From positions 1-11,380 of the forward strand of contig DAOUSH010000005.1 in NCBI GenBank assembly GCA_030627335.1: 11,380 nt of DNA. Direction: 5' to 3'. A program made the position numbers and the translations under genes. Position 1 is the stretch's first letter. Each line of letters opens with the position of its first letter. The notes under the pieces are model-generated. The model was given only the letters and a program-made list of their open reading frames with translations. It had not been told where the DNA came from and did no database searches. Below are positions 6,918 to 11,380 of the stretch, one piece after another. The DNA is from Dehalococcoidia bacterium (GTDB lineage Bacteria > Chloroflexota > Dehalococcoidia > Dehalococcoidales > W693).

Positions 6918-6945
6918 ATTATACCACAATATATTGTGTTGTCAA
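6918..6945 (-). promoter_or_regulatory. Consensus sigma70 promoter of the riboswitch-cobO transcript, with a palindromic spacer
   Basis: On the minus strand a perfect TTGACA (6945-6940) and a perfect TATAAT (6923-6918) are 16 bases apart. A TG two bases before the -10 box adds an extended -10 element. The spacer contains a perfect 14-base palindrome, CACAATATATTGTG (6938-6925), a possible operator. The predicted start near 6911 gives a leader of roughly 290 bases, enough to hold the whole aptamer and terminator. Confidence 0.8.
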
Positions 6946-6989
6946 GACCCACTTATACCATATAATGATATATGAGTTCTATATTGCCG

Positions 6990-7412
6990 TTACTGGCTGA
7001 GGGGAATAGTAATGCCGCTAGCCTTGGCGATGAGCCTGCCTTCCTGGTTGGTGATGGTGACCTCGGAAAAGCCGGCACGCTTGCCGCTTTTTACCACCCG
7101 GCACTCGGCGGTAAGCTCGTCGCCGGCACGGGCGCTGGCGATAAAATAGGTGTTGAACTGCGAGGCGACGCTGGGATAGGCCAGGGAGTTGGAAGCGTAG
7201 CCGAATGCCTGATCGGCCAGAGCCATAATGATACCGCCGAAGGTCAGGCCGTGGAAGTTCTGGTAGTCCTCCGTCAGCTTCATGGTCACTTTAGCATAGC
7301 CCGCCGATAGCTCGGCAAGCTCCATTTTCAGAAAGGAGGCGATAGGCTCATCCCTGGCTTGGGCTTGCAGCCAGGACACGTTATCGGTCGCTTTATCCTT
7401 CTCGTTTGCCAT
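6990..7412 (-). CDS. PaaI-like hotdog-fold acyl-CoA thioesterase
   Basis: A small cytoplasmic thioesterase that should hydrolyse an acyl-CoA, by analogy with PaaI, which acts on phenylacetyl-CoA and related aryl-acyl-CoAs. Seen: 140 residues with one hotdog domain. The signature is NFHGLTFGGIIMALADQAF at residues 52-70: Asn52, the helix-start GG at 59-60 and the probable catalytic Asp67. Phe58 stands where the common HGG form has histidine. The following AYPSVASQFNTYFIASARAG resembles the PaaI second strand. The ATG overlaps iorB by 20 bases, so it is the third gene of the ior operon; a weak GGGG lies 7 bases upstream of the start. This context points to aryl-acetyl-CoA made by IorAB as substrate, which is inference. 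It could instead be a general proofreading or housekeeping thioesterase. Confidence 0.88.
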   Translation of the reverse strand: MANEKDKATDNVSWLQAQARDEPIASFLKMELAELSAGYAKVTMKLTEDYQNFHGLTFGGIIMALADQAFGYASNSLAYPSVASQFNTYFIASARAGDELTAECRVVKSGKRAGFSEVTITNQEGRLIAKASGITIPLSQ

Positions 7413-8025
7413 AAGCAGACCCCGTTTCCGTGTTGAGTATATTTTCTATCTCTCTTCTTCCCTGTTCAAAAGCGGTGGTATTAAGCTCGACCACCCTTGC
7501 CGGCAGGCGTTTGGCAATGCAGTCCCGCCAGATGTCTTCCTCGAACGGTATAAATATTGACAGGCAACCGAGCATCAGAATATTAAGCGTTTTAATATTG
7601 CCCAGTTCTTCCGCCAGGTCGGCGCCGTTTATCAGGTATATTTTATCCGTCTGTTGTTTCAGAATGTCGGTTATCTCCTCATCACCGGGGTAACGTTCTT
7701 TACCCAGGCTTACCGAGGGTGGCGGAACCGAGTGATTGTTGATAATGGCGATGCCGTCGGGTCGGAGGTAGTGGCTCCATCGTGCCGACTCCAGCTTTTC
7801 AAAGGCGAGTATAATATCTGCTTCACCCATCTTGACCAGGGGAGACCGAACCTTGGGAGCCAGGCGTATGTGGCTGACGACGCTGCCGCCGCGCTGTGCC
7901 ATGCCCAGTGAGTCCGTCTTCTTGACATCGAAGCCGGCGGCTAAAGCCGTCTCAGCCACTATATCGCTGGCGGCAATGATACCCTGGCCACCGATACCGG
8001 TTATCAGCAGGTTGAGCCTATCCAT
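7393..8025 (-). CDS. iorB: Indolepyruvate ferredoxin oxidoreductase, beta subunit (gamma-type 2-oxoacid oxidoreductase domain)
   Basis: The small subunit of a 2-oxoacid:ferredoxin oxidoreductase. It works with IorA to oxidatively decarboxylate aryl-pyruvates to aryl-acetyl-CoA. Seen: 210 residues from the ATG. The N-terminal GIGGQGIIAAS motif (10-20) and DSLGMAQRGGSVVSHIR (38-54) are hallmarks of the family's gamma/beta domain. The chosen ATG overlaps the iorA stop by 8 bases and has GGTGA 8 bases upstream; a GTG at 8037 is possible but lacks usable spacing to a ribosome binding site. It is followed by the thioesterase gene with a 20-base overlap. Family members with this architecture prefer indolepyruvate, phenylpyruvate and hydroxyphenylpyruvate, but substrate choice is not readable here. 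Confidence 0.92.
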   Translation of the reverse strand: MDRLNLLITGIGGQGIIAASDIVAETALAAGFDVKKTDSLGMAQRGGSVVSHIRLAPKVRSPLVKMGEADIILAFEKLESARWSHYLRPDGIAIINNHSVPPPSVSLGKERYPGDEEITDILKQQTDKIYLINGADLAEELGNIKTLNILMLGCLSIFIPFEEDIWRDCIAKRLPARVVELNTTAFEQGRREIENILNTETGSAYGKREG

Positions 8026-9835
8026 CCTTTTTCTCACCCTTATTTACGGATGTCACTATCGCCTTGCGGGGGCATATCTGCTGGCAGATTGTGCAGGCGT
8101 CTCCGACGCATAGTGAAGTGTCGATGTAAACCCGCTCCTTTTCTTTACGGATGGCGGGACAGCCGATTAGCAGGCACAAACCACACATATTGCAGAGGTC
8201 GCTGTCGATGGCTCTGGGGTTGGAGCGCCCGGATAAACGCACCGCGCAGGCGCCGCGAACGATAATAACCGAAAGCTCGGGGCTATCGAGCGAGCTTTTT
8301 ACGCTGGCTCTTATGGCTTTGATATTGAAGGCATCGACCATTTTGACATCGTTGATGCCGATACCACGTGCTACTTGCGCCAGGTCGACGGCAGTAGTCT
8401 CCTGCCCCTGTGCCGTAATACCGGTGCCGGGGTGCTCCTGCTGACCGGTCATGGCAGTAGTGCGGTTGTCCAGTATGATAATCGTTATCCGCCCCTTGTT
8501 GTATACGGCATTGACCAGCCCGGTGATACCGGAGTGCAGGAAGGTGGAATCGCCGATGACGGCGACTATCTTTTCGGCGACGCCGGCTTTCTCCATCCCC
8601 AGTGCCTGACCGATGCCGGCACCCATACAGGAGCAGGTGTCCATAGCCGACAGCGGCGGGTGGGCGCCCAGCGTGTAACAGCCTATATCGCCGGCGATAA
8701 TCAATTTCGGTTCCCTGGCTGGCTTGCCGGGTAGACTGGAGCGCTGCCCCAGGCTGGAAAGGACGAAGAAGATGCCGCTATGGGGGCAGCCCGGGCACAG
8801 CAGGGGCGGGCGGCTGGGCAGGTTGAGTGCCCTGTATTCTGGTTTTTGTTTTAAGCTGCCTGTTAGCAGGCCGGCTTTACGGCTGGCTTGCTCGATGATG
8901 TCGGGATTGAGCTCGCCTGTGATGGGAAAAAGCTCTTTGCCCGTTACCTTTATCCCCATCGCCCGGATGCTGTCCTCGAGAAACGGGTCGAGCTCCTCGA
9001 TGACAACCAACCGCTCTACTTGTTCGGCGAAGCGGCGGATCAGGTCCCGGGGCAGGGGATAGGTCAGGGCCAGCTTGAGGAACGACGCCTCGGGGAAGAC
9101 CTCGCGGGCATACTGGTAGGCGACTCCGCTGGAGACTATGCCCAGCCGGCGCTCCCCCGGGATTATCTGATTGAGTGGAAAGGTCTCGGCATAAGCGGCG
9201 AGCCTGCTCAGGCGCTCTTCCATAAGTGGATGCCTGAGACGGGCGTGAGCCGGCAGCATGACATACTTAGTCGGGTTGTAGCAGAAGCCCGGTTGCTTTG
9301 ATGGCGTTTTGCGATTGCCGGTAGCCTTTACCACAGACTTGGAGTGGGAGATACGCGTTGTGGTGCGCACCAGTACCGGAGTATCGAATTCTTCACTGAT
9401 GTTGAAGGCATAAGCCATTATTTCATAGGCTTCCTGGCTGTCGCCCGGTTCCAGCATGGGCACCTTGGCCAGACGGGCATAGTGGCGGTTGTCCTGCTCA
9501 TTCTGGGAGCTGTGCATCCCGGGGTCGTCGGCTGAGATGACGACAAGACCGCCATTGACTCCGGTTGTCGCCGCTGCCATAAATGGGTCGCTGGCAACAT
9601 TCAGCCCGACGTGTTTCATAGAAACCAGCGAGCGCACCCCGGCACAGGAGGCGCCCAGCCCCACTTCCATGGCGACCTTTTCATTGGTCGACCACTCGGC
9701 GTAGATGCCATCGAAGCGTGCCAGGTTTTCCAGTATCTCGGTGCTCGGCGTCCCGGGATAGGCGGCGGCTACCATGACGCCGGCATGGTATGCCCCCAGG
9801 GCTATAGCCTCGTTTCCGGAGAGCAGTTTTATCAT
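8018..9835 (-). CDS. iorA: Indolepyruvate ferredoxin oxidoreductase, alpha subunit (TPP and 2x[4Fe-4S])
   Basis: The large catalytic subunit: aryl-pyruvate + CoA + oxidised ferredoxin gives aryl-acetyl-CoA + CO2 + reduced ferredoxin. Seen: 605 residues. The N-terminal pyrimidine-binding domain starts LLSGNEAIALGAYHAGV (4-20), with AAAYPGTPSTEI (23-34) and the TPP glutamate Glu52. A middle domain runs to about 330. RPPLLCPGCPHSG (342-354) opens the C-terminal TPP domain, with GDS at 428-430 and Asn457 of the TPP motif. The C-terminal ferredoxin domain has two cluster motifs: Cys548, 551, 554, 559 and Cys576, 581, 584, 588. There is no Shine-Dalgarno before the ATG. An extended -10 box ends only 9 bases before it, so the mRNA is probably leaderless. 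Members serve amino acid fermentation, or run in reverse to make aromatic amino acids from aryl-acetates. Both fit an anaerobe. Confidence 0.95.
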   Translation of the reverse strand: MIKLLSGNEAIALGAYHAGVMVAAAYPGTPSTEILENLARFDGIYAEWSTNEKVAMEVGLGASCAGVRSLVSMKHVGLNVASDPFMAAATTGVNGGLVVISADDPGMHSSQNEQDNRHYARLAKVPMLEPGDSQEAYEIMAYAFNISEEFDTPVLVRTTTRISHSKSVVKATGNRKTPSKQPGFCYNPTKYVMLPAHARLRHPLMEERLSRLAAYAETFPLNQIIPGERRLGIVSSGVAYQYAREVFPEASFLKLALTYPLPRDLIRRFAEQVERLVVIEELDPFLEDSIRAMGIKVTGKELFPITGELNPDIIEQASRKAGLLTGSLKQKPEYRALNLPSRPPLLCPGCPHSGIFFVLSSLGQRSSLPGKPAREPKLIIAGDIGCYTLGAHPPLSAMDTCSCMGAGIGQALGMEKAGVAEKIVAVIGDSTFLHSGITGLVNAVYNKGRITIIILDNRTTAMTGQQEHPGTGITAQGQETTAVDLAQVARGIGINDVKMVDAFNIKAIRASVKSSLDSPELSVIIVRGACAVRLSGRSNPRAIDSDLCNMCGLCLLIGCPAIRKEKERVYIDTSLCVGDACTICQQICPRKAIVTSVNKGEKKDG

Positions 9836-9844
9836 ATTCGCAAT

Positions 9845-9853
9845 ATTATATCA
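9845..9853 (-). promoter_or_regulatory. Extended -10 promoter of the ior operon
   Basis: On the minus strand TGATATAAT (9853-9845) is an extended -10 element with a perfect TATAAT. No good -35 box is seen 17-18 bases upstream. The predicted start, about 9838, lies 3 bases before the iorA ATG. The 13 bases ATTGTGATATAAT (9857-9845) match the cobO promoter (6930-6918) at 12 positions. Confidence 0.6.
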
Positions 9854-9928
9854 CAATTACCAGGCTCTCCAGCTACCTTGTAAGCCGATACGATGGCTAT
9901 GATACTTTCTGGATGCTGCCCATAACCG

Positions 9929-10387
9929 CTACTCATCTTCCCACCTGAAGAGCTTCTTCTTGCTCCTCAGCCTTTCAATGCCGCAGCTGAAACAGATTCC
10001 ATTGTGGCAGCAGATGGCTTCTCCGCATTCCGGGCACCGCCACTTTTCATTTTCTCTTGTCAGAAGTGCTTCAATGCCGTTCTGTTTGATATATTCCAGG
10101 TTGTCTATCAGGCTCATCCTGTATAATGTTTGGTAGCGTTTATCTACGTGTTTCAGGTTATCACACGGACAATCCGGGCACTGGTAGCAGTATTCCACCT
10201 TTCCGTCCATAAGCAGGCTGCACCTTTTCTTGAGAAAGGCGCACTTTTTATCTCTGGGGCGGCAACCGGCACAGTATGGAATACCGATTCCTTTGCCTTT
10301 TGTATCGTTTAGATAGGCAAGGTAGCTACTGCAAACGTTACAGTTCATACCGCAGGGGGCAATCAATTCCTCTTTCATATTATCCAT
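9929..10387 (-). CDS. Cysteine-rich DUF3795 protein with C-terminal zinc-ribbon-like motif
   Basis: The function is not known. Seen: 152 residues with 17 cysteines. The N-terminus IAPCGMNCNVCSSYLAY (9-25) is the DUF3795 hallmark. It is followed by YCAGCR (38-43), Cys49, Cys56 and a CYQCPDCPC cluster (67-75), typical of the family. A further CPEC (118-121), CC (126-127) and CFSC (132-135) form a probable zinc ribbon or second metal site. The tail is basic (RLRSKKKLFR). The start was set at the ATG at 10387 because AGGTGG lies 6 bases before it. The longer reading to 10468 has no comparable site and adds a non-family sequence. It lies 93 bases upstream of iorA on the same strand, but iorA appears to have its own promoter. 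A metal-binding or redox role is plausible from the cysteines; nothing more can be said. Confidence 0.85.
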   Translation of the reverse strand: MDNMKEELIAPCGMNCNVCSSYLAYLNDTKGKGIGIPYCAGCRPRDKKCAFLKKRCSLLMDGKVEYCYQCPDCPCDNLKHVDKRYQTLYRMSLIDNLEYIKQNGIEALLTRENEKWRCPECGEAICCHNGICFSCGIERLRSKKKLFRWEDE

Positions 10388-10429
10388 CAGATACCACCTA
10401 TGACTATAACAAGGCAGATAATGGCACCC

Positions 10430-10435
10430 ATTATA
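10430..10435 (-). promoter_or_regulatory. Possible -10 box for the DUF3795 gene
   Basis: A perfect TATAAT on the minus strand lies 42 bases before the DUF3795 start codon, in an AT-rich divergent gap (10388-10560). No clear -35 box is seen. On the plus strand of the same gap I see no convincing promoter for the macroglobulin gene, only its ribosome binding site near 10551-10556. Confidence 0.3.
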
Positions 10436-10560
10436 TAAATGATATACTAATGATAACCGTAAATCCAACCCGCTATATTTAAATAGGCTAACCTTTTACC
10501 CCTTGTTTCGTTATATCTGGTGTAGAGCTAAATTAAGATAGTCATAATAAGAGGTGGGTC

Positions 10561-11380
10561 ATGATTCCAAAAAAGTTTAATATATTAGCCCTTGTTCTCA
10601 TCGCGGCGCTCCTGGTCACGATGATACCCGGTTGCAGTCCTGTTTTTGCCGCCGAAAGCTATATGGCGGTAATACCCAAGGTATTGCACAGCGGTCAGAC
10701 CGAGGAGCTATCGCTGGCTCTGTTTGAAGGCGATAGGCTGGTTTCAGGCGATGTCGAGGTCACCCTGCTGTCGGAGGGGAAAGAAATACTGAGTGTGAAA
10801 AAGAGCATCGACGGCAAGGGAACGATAAGCCTGGATATACCCGATATCGAGGACGGCGATTACGAGATTGTGGTCAAAGGCGCCGGTTTTGAAAACAAGG
10901 CTACGGTTAAAGTCGAGAAAAGCTTTCTCACCTTTCTGGAAACGGACAAGCCCATCTACAAACCGGGGCAGACTATCTATATGAGGTTGTATACCCTGAA
11001 CAACGAGCTTCGTCCGGTAGAGGAATCGGTAACCGTAGAGATTCTGGATGCCAAGGGCATAAAAATCTTCCGCAGTGAGATAACCACAGATGACTATGGT
11101 ATGGCTAGCCTGGAGCTGCCGTTATCCCGGGAGCCCAACCTGGGTGTGTGGAAGATAACCGCCGAAACTGAAAATAGCAAGGCACAGCTTGACGTCCGAG
11201 TGGAGGAATACGTCCTGCCCAAGTACGAGATAAACGTTGATTTGCCGCGGATGTGGTTCCTGGCGAATGAAACCATCACCGGCAATGTATCCGCTGAATA
11301 CAGCTTTGGCAAGCCGGTTATGGGTGAACTGGAGATAATAGCTTCCAGATACGTCGGGGAGTGGGAGGAATATGCCACAT
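10561..11380 (+). CDS. Secreted/lipid-anchored alpha-2-macroglobulin-like protein, N-terminal part (cut by window edge)
   Basis: The start of a large extracytoplasmic macroglobulin; family members trap proteases or act at the cell surface. Seen: 273 codons open to the edge, with GAGGTG 4-5 bases before the ATG. The signal peptide has a lipobox-like MIPGC ending at Cys25; a VFA-A type I cleavage site (28-31) is the alternative. Residues about 32-119 form a first beta-sandwich (MG1-like). MG2 starts about 120 with the hallmark ETDKPIYKPGQTIYMRL (127-143) and includes TTDDYGMASLELPL (175-188) and LGVWKI (194-199). MG3 begins at VEEYVLPKYEINVDLP (214-229), very close to the motif of animal alpha-2-macroglobulin/CD109/complement-type proteins. 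Full members exceed 1000 residues. The bait and thioester (CxEQ) regions lie beyond the window, so an active thioester cannot be judged. It is divergent from DUF3795, with a gap of 173 bases. Confidence 0.88.
   Translation, partial: MIPKKFNILALVLIAALLVTMIPGCSPVFAAESYMAVIPKVLHSGQTEELSLALFEGDRLVSGDVEVTLLSEGKEILSVKKSIDGKGTISLDIPDIEDGDYEIVVKGAGFENKATVKVEKSFLTFLETDKPIYKPGQTIYMRLYTLNNELRPVEESVTVEILDAKGIKIFRSEITTDDYGMASLELPLSREPNLGVWKITAETENSKAQLDVRVEEYVLPKYEINVDLPRMWFLANETITGNVSAEYSFGKPVMGELEIIASRYVGEWEEYAT

Noticed and set aside
6959..6975. AT-rich inverted repeat after the thioesterase gene as a terminator
   Set aside because: The stem is only A-T pairs with no GC core or U-run, too weak to call.
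8026..8037. GTG start for iorB at 8037
   Set aside because: AAGG lies directly against the GTG, leaving no spacing. The ATG at 8025 has GGTGA 8 bases upstream and overlaps the iorA stop in the usual coupled way.
10388..10468. N-terminal extension of the DUF3795 protein to 10468
   Set aside because: The ATG at 10387 has AGGTGG at ideal spacing. The added 27 residues do not resemble the family, and they cross a likely -10 box.
11094..11378. Minus-strand open frame of 94 codons at the right edge
   Set aside because: It is antisense to the macroglobulin gene, whose plus-strand frame shows clear MG2/MG3 motifs.

Overview
The window is a stretch of bacterial chromosome of roughly balanced base composition. 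Nearly all genes lie on the minus strand; one gene at the right edge is on the plus strand. The gene set suggests an anaerobic or fermentative amino-acid and acid user: a ferredoxin-dependent 2-oxoacid oxidoreductase, a branched-chain-amino-acid-type ABC importer, and B12-regulated corrinoid adenosylation. Lipoprotein signals and sigma70-like promoters show it is bacterial. A Dehalococcoidia-like member of the Chloroflexota, or another subsurface anaerobe, would fit, but nothing in the window proves this.

Layout, read in the direction of minus-strand transcription (right to left). A cysteine-rich DUF3795 protein (10387-9929) is followed by an indolepyruvate-type ferredoxin oxidoreductase operon: iorA (9835-8018), iorB (8025-7393) and a PaaI-like hotdog thioesterase (7412-6990), with overlapping genes. 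Next, a consensus promoter (6918-6945) drives a long leader holding a cobalamin riboswitch (about 6890-6710) and an intrinsic terminator (6659-6626). The terminator runs directly into the start codon of cobO (6624-6049), the corrinoid adenosyltransferase gene. A 250-base regulatory gap with a promoter, an operator-like palindrome and an attenuator-like hairpin leads into a second operon: a long-chain-type acyl-CoA synthetase (5797-3842), livH, livM, livK and livF (cut by the left edge). A livG-type ATPase is expected beyond the edge.

At the right end a divergent plus-strand gene (10561 to the edge) encodes the N-terminal part of a secreted or lipid-anchored alpha-2-macroglobulin-like protein with strikingly animal-like MG2/MG3 motifs.

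How the parts fit together (inference): the Liv importer brings in an amino acid or carboxylic acid, and the co-transcribed synthetase may activate the cargo to its CoA thioester. IorAB oxidises aryl-pyruvates from aromatic amino acids to aryl-acetyl-CoA, passing electrons to ferredoxin, and the PaaI-like enzyme may release the free aryl-acetate. CobO makes adenosylcobalamin and is switched off when the cofactor is plentiful. No mobile elements, CRISPR arrays, tRNAs or rRNAs were seen. The most interesting parts are the regulatory DNA (a riboswitch with a readable antiterminator, a 12/13 match between the cobO and iorA promoters, a probable leaderless iorA mRNA, a leader attenuator before the synthetase), the iorAB-thioesterase module and the macroglobulin. 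I did not find a clearly new defence or mobile system.
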